The notes under the pieces: model-generated
The model's input: the letters and a program-made list of their open reading frames with translations, nothing else
Databases searched by the model: none
What the model was told of the DNA's origin: nothing
Made by a program: the position numbers and the translations under genes
Assembly (NCBI GenBank): GCA_911728435.2
Contig: OU452198.1
Coordinates: 15,472,001-15,536,000, forward strand
DNA: 64,000 nucleotides
Direction: 5' to 3'
From: Apoderus coryli
Lineage: Eukaryota; Arthropoda; Insecta; Coleoptera; Attelabidae
Shown: positions 1 to 13,915 of the stretch, piece after piece
Layout: each line of letters begins with the position of its first letter
Position numbering within the stretch: position 1 is the first letter of the stretch

Positions 1-169
1 TGTAATAGAAAAATGTAAAATTGCGAATATTTTGAAAACTATCAGTTTTTGGGATAGACATTCTTCCATAAACTTGCCCTTATTTTTGATGCAAAAAAAT
101 AAAAAATATATAAATGGGGGATTGCCATTTAAAAATTTTGAATTATGACACTTTTTTCAATTTGATTTT

Positions 170-622
170 TTACTCTTTTTTTTTTAAATACCCTGTATTA
201 ATATTTACTAAAAAAATAAACTTGGGCGGCTAAAGTAGGTCTATATCTCCTAGGATATTCTAACAAATTAAATTATTAAAGCTTCCATATAATAAAAAAT
301 TGTTATTATTCTTTATTCTGAAAACGTCATTTTTGACATAAAATTTCAAATATTTCGAAAACGGCTGGCGATAGGTATAACATATTATGTATGAAATATG
401 TTTAGAATTACAAGGAGAATCCAAAAAATATATAATTTATATAGGGCGGTATTTGAAATAAGGAAGTTGACACCCATTTCCGGTATAACCGGAAGTGCTA
501 GATTCTTGAAAACATTTTAGCCGAATTGGTCTTGTCGACCTAAGTACTACACCAGATTGTTCTACCGTGTAGTTTCTCCATAATCGATGGAGTCCCTTCC
601 CGGATGGACACCCGGTATTATT
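170..622 (+). repeat. recurrent repeat family ending in CCGGTGGGACACCCGG-like block, copy 1
   Basis: About 450 bases shared with 14756-15164 (+), 57568-58016 (-), 60138-60410 (+, partial) and 820-957 (+, 3' part). Shared landmarks in order are TAGGTCTATATCTCCTAGG, AACGTCATTTTTGACATAA, CGAAAACGGCTGG, CATTTCCGGTATAACCGGAA, and an end at CCCTTCCCGG...ACACCCGGTAT. No coding capacity; a non-autonomous mobile element. Confidence 0.75.
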
Positions 623-819
623 ATATGAGTATGCAAAATTTGCATTGTTGTTTACCGACTTTTAGTCGCCTGTCTAATTTGGCTAGCTGTATTCAAGTAA
701 TTTTATTTTCAACGGTTTGTACCGGCGGCATAGCTTAGTTTCGTGGAGCTTCACATTGACACATATTTTCTACAGATTTTTGTAAGCATTTATCTAAAAA
801 ACGAGGACATATTTTCTAG

Positions 820-957
820 ATGCTAGATTCTTGAAAACATTTTACCCGAATTAGTCCCGTCGGTCGACCTAAGTGCCACACCAGATTTTCAGATTGTCCC
901 ACAGTGTAGTTTCTCCATAATCCATCGAATCCCTTCCCGGTGGGACACCCGGTATAG
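820..957 (+). repeat. recurrent repeat family, 3' fragment
   Basis: Begins GCTAGATTCTTGAAAACATT and ends CCCTTCCCGGTGGGACACCC, matching the last third of the repeat at 170-622. Confidence 0.7.
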
Positions 958-959
958 TT

Positions 960-2724
960 TGTAAGACGTTATTTCATTTTATGTAACTTACATGATATTG
1001 AAATAAAGAACATTATTATTATTATAATCATCCAAGATTTTAATACAAAATTTAAGTTTGATTATAAACGATAATTTTATTTTGAAGTACGTGAGTTGGT
1101 TCCCGGTGGGTATGTGTAAAATATTTTTTAATGGTTCATTAAAACTCAAACAATTATCTATTTAAAAATTGAAACAAGCCATAGAAATTCTTCTAAATGA
1201 GAAGTTTCAACATTAACACTAATTATCTCATCATTGTCTAATTATCCATTGCAATTGTCTTACCATCTAAATTCCTATTCATTTTCTTGTCTACAAAATG
1301 TAATTATTATTCATATTTCAGCAAAAGAATAATATAATAAACGGAATAGATGGTCTTGTGAGAAAGGTTGCGCATTGCCATTGTTGAAGACAGTTTTTAT
1401 TTATGATCAGAACTAGGTAAAGAACGAAAAAGTAAACAATAAATTTATGTGTGTCGCGGTTATCTTGATAAATGCAAGTCTTCATTTATTTTTTATTTGA
1501 GCCCATTAGCAGTGGCATAACTTACTTTCACTATTATGATGCTATAAAAAGTACTTCGACTCTGTTGCGTAAACCAAGATTTTTTTGTGATAAGGATAAT
1601 TACATTTTGTACACGTTCAAGGTTAGTAGAGTAGTAATATTTGAATAGGCTCTATCTAATTTTAAATGAGATATTTAGAAGTTATAGTCTTTCTAATTTT
1701 AGTTTAACATTATATAAACAGCCACAACTCGATATCCCTTAGTAACGTCAATACCGACCGCAGCCGTCCATAGGCGCACCCTCTAACTTTTCATAACAAT
1801 ACATGCCCTAAGATATTTTAAAAATCCTTTATGTATTAACAATTGGATGTTCATTTGTATAAAAGTGTACTGTATTTCCGCTCCAATACGGCAAAATATA
1901 GAGTTACGCTCAAAAAGTTTTTGGTTTTAGAAGTTTAGACATAGATGCACATGTACCTAGTCCGTGTTCGAACAGCAAGGAACATAATAATAATAATTTA
2001 TTTCCAAAAAGAAAAATTCTTGTATGTTCTTTACGGAAATAAAATGAAAATCAACTGAAACCGTTAAAACGGTTTGTGCGTGAATACATTTCATATATAT
2101 TTTTCGCAATCAAACAACAGCAGAACAATTAATCGGAAAATTACAAAATAACTTATTATTCGTTTCAAAACAATAAAAAATGTGTATACTTCAACAATTA
2201 ATACATTAAAAAAACATACCTATATTTAATAGAACTCAAAAGTGTTAACACATTCAAAACAACAGCTTGATTATTTATTTTTCCATAATCAAAAATAATA
2301 ATAATACCAACAACAATAACAATACCAATACCCGCTGAAAACAATTTACCAAAAAACAATGAACACTCAAAGTGATTGTTAATATCAAAAAATTTATCTG
2401 ATTATTTGAAACATTGAAAAATCTCCTATCTTTAATAAAACTCAAAATTGAGAAACTTACTCCTGTTGGCTTAAGCCTAATTACGATAAGTTAGAATTAT
2501 TAAATTGACTAGGTGGTGTTAAACTATATTCACTATCATTATCACTGTGTTTTGAAATTAGCGAAATACATTATTATAATTATTATTAATTATAAATACC
2601 TAAACTGTCAAATTGGTGTGTTTGTATTGTCGGCGTTGCTATGATTTACCATGGCCGACGCTACTTTTGTCATTACCAGGAAATTTACTCGTGTGTAATA
2701 AATATTTCCCACTAGTTGCCCAGC
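960..2724. other. AT-rich non-coding stretch
   Basis: No gene seen. Many stops in all frames, with short (AAT)n and (ATT)n runs such as those near 1010 and 1985. Confidence 0.5.
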
Positions 2725-2901
2725 ACGGGTAAATGAAAAACAGCATTACAATGTACTACATTTTGAAATCATGATTGAACATAATATAATAAAGGCATTT
2801 AAAGACAGTCGTAGAAAAATATTATTGTATAACCATAGTAATGATAGTCAATTAGAAGAATCTTGTTTTATGTAAGAATTTTTTTTCGCAGGATGCTTGT
2901 A

Positions 2902-4126
2902 CATGGTGTGCCAAAAGAAGTCATCCGATGGTGATTGGCTCTCTTTTTTTTTTCTAAATAAAAAACTTCGATTCTGGTTCTGGATTATGTTTATTTGAAC
3001 CTTTACAATATTGTTTATTGGTCAAGTCGAGAAGATTATATCGGCCAATCACAATTGATTGACATACGGGCTCGTTTTATTGCATTTTTCATCACTTCGG
3101 AGAGAACTTCGGGCGACAGATACTCGAACTCGTGTCGAAGGTTGTCCTTGAGGGCTTTCAGAGTCTCAGGCTTGTTCACGTAAACACGGACTTCAAAAAA
3201 CCCCACAAAAAAAGTCTGGAACGCTTAAATCTTGCTGGCCAGTGCAAATCGCCAAAACGAGAGATGAGGCGACCCGGGAACGCTGCCTTCAGAATATCGG
3301 TTGTGGCTCGCGCAGCGTGTGCCGTTGCTCCGTCCTGTTGGAACCACATGTCCCTCAGTCCTAATTCGTCCAATTGCGGCAGAAAAAACTCAGTCAACAT
3401 GGCCCTATAGCGCGCACCGTCCACTGTTGTCGTTTGGCCAGCGGCATTCTCGAAAAAAAATAGCCCGATGACTCCTCCACCGTGAACAGCGCACCATGCA
3501 GTCAGTTTGAGCGGGTGTAATGGCTCTTCGTGCATCACTCGTGGATTTTCGGTGCCCCAGAAGCGATAGTTTTGCTTGTTCACGTACCCGCTGAGGTGGA
3601 AATGAGCCTCATCGCTCATTATGATTTTGGTCGAAAAATCGTCCACTTCTTCCTCGAGATTGAGAAAGGCTTGGGCGTAGGTTACGCGCGTTTGGCGGTC
3701 GGCAGGTAGCAGCTAATGCACGGACTGGACTTTGTACGGGAACATGCGCAGGTCTTTGACCAAAATTCGCCTTAAGGACGTCCGGATGATGGCTAATTGC
3801 GTGGCACGGCGTCTGGTCGATGTTTCCGGCGACAGCTCGACATCCTTGGCAACAGCGGCGATATTCTCGGCAGAACAGGCGCTCCGGGGCCGGAGGACCG
3901 AGGAATCGGCGACGGAATTCGCGCTGCGCTAACACCACAGACGAATTGTTACGCAAAAAAATAGACACGATTATTCCGCGTTCTTGTGGAGTGTATCGCT
4001 CCATGGCTTGTTCACTTGTATTCTGCATCTGGCTTGTCCACAAATGTCAAAACAGATTTTACATTGGCGGCCATTTGCAAAAATGAGAGAATATTCCAAT
4101 AGGGTGATTTCTTTTGGCGCACCTAG
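2902..4126 (-). mobile_element. Tc1/mariner-superfamily element with TIRs and TA target duplication
   Basis: Imperfect terminal inverted repeats (left CATGGTGTGCCAAAAGAAG, right complement CTAGGTGCGCCAAAAGAAA), each flanked by TA (2900-2901 and 4127-4128). About 1.2 kb long, enclosing a minus-strand transposase relic. GC content is clearly higher than the surroundings, suggesting a later arrival. Confidence 0.8.
3036..4004 (-). pseudogene. mariner-like transposase, frameshifted
   Basis: On the minus strand the N-terminus reads MERYTPQERGIIVSIFLRNN (helix-turn-helix region), then the frame is lost near 3900 and regained from about 3646. The catalytic part shows SDEAHFHLSGYVNKQN (first Asp), WCAVHGGGVIG, QQDGATAHAAR (second Asp) and FLWGFLKS, and the C-terminal part reads to a stop at 3036. 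The third acidic motif, SPDL in relatives, is corrupted. At least two frameshifts make it inactive. Confidence 0.8.
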
Positions 4127-4779
4127 TATTTGTATCTACTCAAACCTTCTTCCACATAATGCATTGTTTTTGTAACCAATGTCATTGATGATGAGACTTG
4201 ACTGTATTTATATGAATTGAATACATGTACGAATATTTTGTGGAGCTGACGTTGTTTCATTTAAAAATATAAATTCACCGCTCCTGTCCGAAAATGGATT
4301 ATTTAAAAAATATATATATATTTAATCGAAATGATATACAAACAGGAAAATAATAAAACCTAACTATGTTATTACAATTTAAATAAATTAAAATAGTATA
4401 TTGTGCAACGAACATGAAATGACATATATTTCCTACGAGTAAGATCGTTTATTATACGAGTAGGAAATGGTTATTTCATGTTAGTTTCACTCTATACTTT
4501 TTCTACGACTGTTTTAATACTTTTGAATAAATTAAACATAATTTTTAGGAAAATATTTGTTTTTCGAAACTTACCTCTGTTAGCTCTAAATACGATAACG
4601 GGTAAATGAAAAAGAGCATTACAATGTACTACATTTTCAAATCATGATTGAAGAAATCCTAGATTTCTTTTGCAGGTACTTTATGTTTTTTTTTGCAACA
4701 TAATATTACTAAATGAGATTTAGTTCTTAGTCGGATGATATATTAACTAGATTATAGCTAATACTCTGTTACCATTATA

Positions 4780-5190
4780 CAGGATTATTCACGCCATACG
4801 ACACGGAATATTGTGGTAATAAACTATTTAATTTCCTTAAAGTTTTATCCATGGGTTCGATAAAAATGATTTATGGCTACATTTTAAAAATATTGTAAAT
4901 GAGAAAAAAAGAGAAACTTTGTACAAATTAAGTGTAAAAAATTATCATATTCAATTATTAAAAAACCTCCTCCGTACTCAATGTAGGTATACCGTAATAA
5001 TGCAACACCAACCGTTGACCTTTTTAAAATATTGTCGACGTGTAGGAATTCTAAATTCTGGATTTTCGTTGCTCCAGTGTCGTACGTGTGCTACCGTTCC
5101 ATTTGTGGAAAAAGTGAATTCGTCAGACAATAAAATAATTCTGTGAAAATTATTATTTTCAGTTAAAATTTTGACGCTTATCGACAAACA
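4780..5190 (-). pseudogene. Tc1/mariner-type transposase fragment with element end
   Basis: Minus-strand peptide with HRIILLSDEFTFSTNG and HWSNENPEFRIPTRRQYF, the first-Asp region of IS630/Tc1-like transposases. The nearby 4784-4870 segment (ACAGGATTATTCACGCCATACGAC...) recurs at 31036-31135, showing it is an element terminus. Confidence 0.55.
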
Positions 5191-5479
5191 TCTAATCTAA
5201 CCAATTTGCTTGGTCTCCGGGTCCTAACGTTTAATTAAAATGTGGTTTATATGGACGAAAGTTATTGGCTTTTAATATGTTTTTAATTTAACTTTTTTGT
5301 AGAATCTGCAAATTTGAAGCTAGTTTTCGTAACGACTTTTCCATAACAGTGCAATGCGACATCATCGTTTGTCAAAAGGTTTCTTCTTTTTTGTTGTTAT
5401 TTAATGTTGTCCTCTAATGAACAATGACAGGTTATGGAGTAGAACCAAATATAAAAGGATGGCACTGTTAGATATAAGA

Positions 5480-5560
5480 CCTCCAGGGGCTGCCCACAGG
5501 GTGGGGTTCTTATCCCCTTTTGTGGTCACTCCTAATGGACGACCAGCTATCAGAACGAAT
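5480..5560 (+). pseudogene. short LINE reverse-transcriptase scrap
   Basis: One frame reads SRGCPQGGVLIPFCGHS then a stop, resembling the RGCPQGGVLSPLLW motif 4 of I/R1-type reverse transcriptases. Too short to classify further. Confidence 0.4.
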
Positions 5561-5841
5561 AATTATTATATTAATCTTGTTTTCAGTTCTACATAATTTA
5601 ATAATCCTTAAAAACATATGTTGACTGTCCAGTACATTTTCTAAATCGCGATATCACCACCGATGATGAGATTTGCCAATCTCGACACATGAATGGTTCT
5701 TGATTGATGTGATTATACGAAGTTCGCATTGTAGAGTAGACGCCTTTTTATTCTTATCATCTTCACTCGTCGCTATTATGGATTATTACTTAAACTAAAT
5801 AAATAAATAATATATTTATTCATTGCATTTCAATAATTTAT

Positions 5842-6880
5842 TTGGTTTTTTGTTGCATTTTGCCATTGTCGTTTTTGTGCTTTATTGATGATATTTCCAG
5901 TGGCTTGACTAGTAGTTCGCTCTTGTATGCCGATGACATCACGATATACTCGGTCATTGATAGTGCGCATGATTGTTCTGTTATTCAGGAAGACCTTAAC
6001 AAGATTTATGAGTGGTGTGTTCGCAACAATCTTTATTTGAATATTGAAATTTTTTTTCAGTTTCTTATACACGCAGATTAAAGCCTATAACGTATTTGTA
6101 TTTCATTCACGATTCTCCATTGGTTGTTTGTGATCGTATTAAGGATTTGGGGATTTTCTTTGATAGCAAACTAAACTTTACTCAACATTATAATTATATG
6201 ATTTCAGCTTCGTATCAGTCTCTGGGTTTTGTCATGCGTAACGTGAGGGATCTTAGGTCTCCTCAAACACTTATTGCGTTATTCGATGCATTTGTTAGGG
6301 CTAAGTTGGAGTATGCCTCAGTTGTGTGGAGTCCTACATATGAATTTCATGCGGCGAGTATGGAACGTGTTCATCGTCGTTTCGCTAAGTTTCTGTGGTT
6401 TCGTAGCGATGGAGTTTATCCAGTCATTGGATTTCCACATGATACGCTCCTAAATCGTTTTAATTTGACATCTTTAAGTACCCGTAGGGAATGTTCTGCT
6501 ATTATCTTACTGTACAAAATTATTAATGGAGATATTGATTGTCCAGAGCTGTTAGAATTGCTTCCATTTTATGTCCCTAATTTGCGTACACGTAATAATA
6601 ACACTGTTTTTTACTTGTCAAGAGCGGGCACTAATTTGTTGTTGCATTCTCCTTTGTTCGTAATGTGTAATATTTGTAACCGTATGTCTAATGATTTTGA
6701 TATATTTGAATCAAATTTCTCATGTATAAAACGTTTATTTTTTAAGTAATTAGTTTAAGTTAGTAATTAGTTATTATTGTTATTTTGATATGATTGTACG
6801 AGTATTATTTGTAATTTTTACCTGCCCTTTAATTGGATATTTATCTGTCTGGGCAGTTGTATCTTAAATAAATAAATTAT
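5842..6880 (+). mobile_element. 5'-truncated Jockey-like LINE, 3' half
   Basis: Reverse-transcriptase remains: a first segment (5842-6080) includes SSLLYADDITIYS with the YADD catalytic pair. After a frame change, 6096-6749 encodes the thumb and C-terminal part (DRIKDLGIFFDSKLNFTQH, LEYASVVWSP, VHRRFAKFLWFR), ending in TAA. A 3' UTR follows with CTGCCCTTTAATTGG..TCTGGGCAG and a (AAATA)n tail near 6870. The 5' part is missing, as is usual for LINE insertions. Confidence 0.75.
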
Positions 6881-6889
6881 ATTCGGGGT

Positions 6890-8200
6890 GTCTCACCGGG
6901 AACCAAATCTATCTGTACCTATATAGAAAACTATACATAGGAGATTTTGAAAATTTGGGACTGTAACTGTGTCTCGGGGGCAGATTCAAACGAAAATATC
7001 ATCACATTCAAAATATATGCGAGATGTACATTCATTTAAATTTAAAGGTTATTAGTAGAGTTCAATATGTGAGGTTAGCATAACTCTGTAATCTAGTTGG
7101 TTGACGTACAAACACTATAGCTTCTCCTCTACGTTCAGTATTGAAGCCAATCTGTATGATAATTATTATGATGATATGAAAAGGAATATGTAAATGTTTT
7201 ATAGATGTAATTTTTAAATAAGTAAATGGCAAAACATTCTAAATGATTTAACATTAACCAACTATTTATAATGGCTCCGTTGAAATCATCAAAACACGAA
7301 GATGATTCGGCAAAGTTGTGCTTGATAAATGTTTAATAAATAAATACGTAGCTATACATTTTGTTTTATTTTTGTATTTAAACAATAAGCAATTATTGAA
7401 AAGGATGTAAGCTGTTTAATAATATACTTGTGTTATTTTGATTGGTGTCATGATATTGAATATATAGGAATTTACCTTGAAAATACAAATAATGATAATA
7501 ATATAATGAATTTTTGAATAAAACTATGACAATATTTTGATATCGAAAACGCTGTTTTTCTGATTTACGGTGAGAAAGGTCGTCTTTTCTATTCGATATG
7601 CTTAGCATTTATGCATGCATTGTATGATATAGGAAACGCAAATGAAATTTTTTATTTTTGCAATTACCTTCTGTATTCATTCTGGTTTAAAATATGGTGT
7701 CAATTATTTTATTTTTGTGTTTTCTATTATTCCCTTATAACAATGTATTATGTATAAACATTTCACATTTCATCTCATGCCAAAAAAATATTTTTTTGGG
7801 TTAAAACTTGGATTTAATGGACTTAATATAGTGTTATTCCAATGAAATTTAGCTGGTATGGACTTAAGATAATGAATACAATATTTTTGAGGACTTAAAT
7901 TTATTAAAAAAAAACACATTTTTACCAAAAGTGTACTTTAATTTACTGGTAGATACAAAAGTATTTAAACGTAAAGTAATCATAAATCCATAAAAAAACT
8001 TATTCTTACTTGTTATTCAAACTGCACTTAACTAAAATAAATAATTTTATAAAAAAACTATACATTATTCACCCGCTGATTCTTCTTGCTGTCTCTCTGT
8101 AACATCGCTGTGAGGCAAATTTTGGTAAAAAGAGTGAAACTGCTTTGGCACACACTTCAGGAAATTCTGCAAGTCCATGAATTTTTTGATTGCTATAGAA
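6890..8200. other. non-coding AT-rich stretch
   Basis: No gene supported. At about 8201 the sequence CAGTGGTCGCCAACCTTCTG resembles a hAT terminal repeat, possibly a hAT remnant end. Confidence 0.4.
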
Positions 8201-8640
8201 CAGTGGTCGCCAACCTTCTGAATGTATTGAGCACCATCGGTAATTGTAGAATGTACAGTGAGCTACTTTTTAGCTCTCCATATATATGGAGACTATTAGT
8301 TTCATGAAAAAAATTTTTTTTTTAATTTCACCGGAAATACTTATTTTTGGTCATTTTATACATAAACTAGCTGTTGCCCTCGAGGCACGAAAAGCTCTCC
8401 ATATTTAAGTGTAAAAGTAATAATTTTATGACCTTTTTGTCATTTATCTAAATTTTTGTTTTGTTTTAGACATCAGCTATTTTTTTTTTTTTTGTATCGG
8501 GTTTTGTGCCTTTTTCTTCTCTTTGGAGGCACTATATATACGCAGATATTTTATATTTCAGATCTAGGCCAAATTCTTGTACGCAAAATAATTGATTTTT
8601 TTTTAGTTTTATTATAAAATTTATTTTGACCCCTTTTCTA

Positions 8641-10616
8641 CTATTTACGAACGCCTATGTAAACAAAATTGTTATGCTGCATGTTGTAGGTTATCCGTTA
8701 AGTGGTTTTTGAGTTATCACGGATACAATTTTTTCCTGACCCTTTTATAGAATTTTCACGGACGCCTATGGAACATTAATTTTTGTCGTGTATTTTTAAC
8801 ACCAATTCAACTAGTTAAATATAAAATTTTTTACATTTTAATTTTTTTTTTCATTTTACCCCTTTTTTTTACTATTTACGAACGCCTATGTAAATAAAAA
8901 TTTTATGCTGCATTTTTTAGGTTATTTTATATGAAAGCTATATATAATTAGCCAATTTTTCTGGTATATTTGGGAAACATTTTTTTTTCGTTTTTGACTC
9001 TTTTTTTAAGACTATTTTCGAACGCCTGTGTGAACTAATTCTTTTATGTAACATTTTTTAGGTTATATTCTATCCCACCTATAAAAATTATTCAATATTT
9101 CGGATAAGTTTAAGAACTATAATTTTTTTAATTTTTGAACCCTCTTTTAAACCCCTTGCCTACGCTCAATGTTAATCACCACCTATAAATAGCCTGTAGT
9201 ATTTTCGTACCAAATGTGGTTAAAATCCGTTAAGTGGTTTTTGAGTTATCACGGATACAAATTTTTTCTGACCCTTTTATAGAATTTTCACGGACGCCTA
9301 TGGAACATTAATTTTTGTCGTGTATTTTTAACACCAACTCAACTAGTTAAATATAAAAATTTTTACATTTTATTTTTTTTTTATTTTACCCCTTTTTCTA
9401 CTATTTACGAACGCCTATGTAAATAAAAATTTTATGCTGCATTTTTTAGGTTATCTTATATCAAAGCTATATATAATTAGCCAATTTTTCTGGTATATTT
9501 GGGAAACATTTTTTTTTCGTTTTTGACCCTTTTTTAACACTATTTTCGAACGCCTGTGAGAACTAATTCTTTTATGTAACATTTTTTAGGTTATATTCTA
9601 TCACAACTATAAAAAATTATTCAATATTTCGGATAAGTTTAAGAACTATGATTTTTTAAATTTTTGAAACCTCTTTTAAACCCGTTGCCTACGCTCTATG
9701 TTAATCACCACCTATAATTATCCTGTAGTATTTTCGTACCAAATGTGGTTAAAACCCGTTAAGTGGTTTTTGAGTTATCACGGATACAAATTTTTTCTGA
9801 CCCTTTTATAAAATTTTTACGGACGCTTATGGTACATTAATTTTTGTCGTGTATTTTTAACATCAATTCATCTAGTTAAATATAAAATTTTTTACATTTT
9901 AATTTTTTTTTATTTTACCCCTTTTTCTACTATTTACGAACGCCTATGTGAATAAAAATTTTATGCTGCATTTTTTAGGTTATCTTATATCAAAGCTATA
10001 TATAATTAGCCAATTTTTCTGGTATATTTGGGAAACGTTTTTTTTTTCGTTTTTGACCCTTTTCTTAAACTATTTTCGAACGCCTGTGTGAACCAATTCT
10101 TTTATGGAATATTTTTTAGCTTATATTGTATCACAACTATGAAAAATTATTCCATATTTCGAATAAGTTTAGGAAATATATATTTTTTATGTTTTGACCC
10201 CTTTTCCACTATTTACGAACGCCTATGAAAGTAAGTTATTCATGACACATTTTATAGGTTATATTCTATCAAAACTATCAATAACTAGTTAATATTTCTG
10301 CTATTTTTCAGAAATACGTTTTTTTTAAATCTTTTTTACCCCATTTTACACTATTTTCGAACGCCAATGTGGTCTAATATTTTATGTTCAATATTTTAGG
10401 TTATATTCAATTAAATGCGTAAAAAATTATGCAGTATTTCGGATAAGTTTAAGAACTATGAATTTTTTTAATTTTTGAACCCTCTTTTAAACCCTTTGCC
10501 TACGCTCAATGTTTCCCAAAATCTAATCAGCTCCTTGCCATGTCCAATAGTATTTTTGTACCAAATTTGGTTAAAATCTGTTAAGCCTGTTAAGCGGTTT
10601 TTGCGTTTTCGTGGAT
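8641..10616 (+). repeat. higher-order tandem repeat, ~530-bp unit of four ~130-bp monomers
   Basis: The marker AGTGGTTTTTGAGTTATCAC starts at 8701, 9233 and 9762 (spacing 532 and 529), and a diverged version precedes the ACAG tract. Each unit contains four related monomers marked by CCCTTTT...ACGAACGCCTATG-like strings (variants CGGACGCCTATG, CGAACGCCTATG, CGAACGCCTGTG, CCTACGCTCAATG). Confidence 0.75.
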
Positions 10617-11507
<891 letters not shown>

Positions 11508-11668
11508 TTTTTTTAAAACTACTTATTTATGTATAAAATGACCAAAAAGAAGTATTTCCGGTGAAATTAAAAAAAAATTTTTTTTCATGAAACTAATAGT
11601 CTCCATATATTATACATATATTACATATATGATATGGAGAGCTAATAAGTAGTTTTAAAAAATGTCTG

Positions 11669-12575
11669 TCTGTATGCACGAAAACGCAAAAACCGCTTAA
11701 CAGATTTTAACCAAATTTGGTACAAAAATACTATTGGACATGACAAGGAGCTGATTAGATTTTGGGAAACATTGAGCGTAGGCAAAGGGTTTAAAAGAGG
11801 GTTCAAAAATTTAAAAAATCATAGTTCTTAAACCTATCCGAAATATTGAATAATTTTTTATAGTTGTGATAGAATATAACCTAAAAAATGTTACATAAAA
11901 GAATTAGTTCACACAGGCGTTCGAAAATAGTCTTAAAAAAGGGTCAAAAACGAAAGAAAAATGTTTCCCAAATATACCAGAAAAATTGGCTAATTATATA
12001 TAGCTTTCATATAGGATAACCTAAAAAATGCAGCATAAAATTTTTATTTACATAGGCGTTCGTAAATAGTAAAAAAAGGGGTAAAATGAAAAAAAAAATA
12101 AAATGTAAAAATTTTTATATTTAACTAGTTGAATTGGTGTTAAAAATACACGACAAAAATTAATGTTCCATAGGCGTCCGTGAAAATTCTATAAAAGGGT
12201 CAGAAAAAATTTGTATCCGTGATAACTCAAAAACCACTTAACGGATAACCTACAACATGCAGCATAACAATTTTGTTTACATAGGCGTTCGTAAATAGTA
12301 GAAAAGGGGGCAAAATAAATTTTATAATAAAACTAAAAAAAATCAATTAATTTGCGTTCAAGAACTTGGCCTAGAAGATCTGAAATATAAAATATCTGCG
12401 TATAAATAGTGCCTCCAAAGAGAAGAAAAAGGCACAAAACCCGATACTTAAAAAAAAAATAGCTGATGTCTAAAACAAAACAAAAATTTATTAAATTTAG
12501 ATAAATGACAAAAAGGTCATAAAATTATTACTTTTACACTTAAATATGGAGAGCTATTCGTGCCTCGAGGGCAAC
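11669..12575 (-). repeat. inverted right arm of the composite repeat
   Basis: The complement of this stretch follows the left arm from GTTGCCCTCGAGGCACGA through one 530-base unit to the sequence bordering the ACAG tract (TTAAGCGGTTTTTGCGTTTT). Confidence 0.75.
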
Positions 12576-12594
12576 AATTTATTTTTTTTGAATG

Positions 12595-13915
12595 TACAGT
12601 GTTTTTGGGTCCTTGGTGTGGTATAGGACGCTATCATACAGGACCTAATCAAGACCTAAGAAATTATCCTTAATGACCGTTTAGGCGTATGTCGTTTGGC
12701 ATGAAAATATTGCTTCATAATATCATTGTCCTGCGTAAATTTCACGACCCCATTATTAGGAAAACAGATTTCAATTTTTTGGGGCCTTTGTTTGGTATAG
12801 GACGCTATCATACAGGACCTAAGAAATTATCCTTAATGACCGTTCCGCAGCATGTCGTTTGACATGCAAATAGCCCTTCATAATATCATTGTCCTGCGTA
12901 AATATCACGACCCCATTATTAGGGAACCAGAATTCTATTTTTTGGGGCCTTGGTTTGGTATAGGACGCTAAGATACTGGACCTAATCAAGACCTAAGAAA
13001 CTATCCTTAATGACCGTTCCGAAGAATGTCGTTTGGCATGCAAATAGCCCTTCATAATATCATTGTCCTGCGTAAATTTAACGATCCCATTATTAGGAAA
13101 ACAGATTTCAATTTTTTGGGGCCTTGGTTTGGTATAGGACGCGATCATACAGGGCCTAATCAAGACCTAAGAAACTATCCTTAATGACCGTTCCGAAGAA
13201 TGTCGTTTGGCATGCAAATAGCCCTTCATAATATCATTGTCCTGCGTAAATTTCATGTCCCCATTATTAGGAAAACAGATTTCAATTTTTTGGGGCTTTG
13301 GTTTGGTATAGGACGCTATCATACAGGACCGAATCAAGACCTAAAAAACTATCCTTAATGACCATTCCGAAGAATGTCGTTTGGCATGCAAATAGCCCTT
13401 CATAATATCATTGTCCTGCGTAAATTTCACGACCCCATTATTAGGAAAACAGGTTTCAATTTTTTGGGGCTTTGGTTTGGTATAGGACGCTATCATACAG
13501 GGCCTAATCAAGACCTAAGAAACTATCCTTAATGACCGTTCCGAAGAATGTCGTTTGGCATGCAAATAGCCCTTCATAATATCATTGTCCTGCGTAAATT
13601 TCACGACCCCATTATTAGGAAAACAGATTTCAATTTTTTGGGGCTTTGGTTTGGTATAGGACGCTATCATACAGGACCGAATCAAGAGCTAAAAAACTAT
13701 CTTTAATGACCATTCCGAAGAATGTCGTTTGGCATGTAGATAGCCCTTCATAATATGATTGTCCTGCGTAAATATCACGACCCCATTATTAGGGAACCAG
13801 ATTTCAATTTTTTGGGGCCTTGGTTTGGTGTAGGACGCTATCATACAGGACCTAATCAAGACCTAAGAAACTATCTTTATGAGGAATCCTCCGCATGTCG
13901 TTTGGCATGTAGATA
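12595..13915 (+). repeat. 174-bp tandem satellite, about 8 units
   Basis: GTATAGGACGCTATCATACA-type unit starts lie at 12621, 12795, 12958, 13132, 13306, 13480, 13654 and 13828. Spacing is 174, except 163 for the second unit, which lacks ATCAAGACCTAA. Units are highly similar. The last is truncated near 13915. No reading frame persists. Confidence 0.92.

Noticed and set aside
5842..6072. Minus-strand 80-codon frame at the LINE
   Set aside because: Antisense to a clear reverse-transcriptase YADD region.
12595..13915. Regular repeats resembling a CRISPR array
   Set aside because: The whole 174-bp unit is repeated with no variable spacers, the genome is eukaryotic and no cas genes exist.
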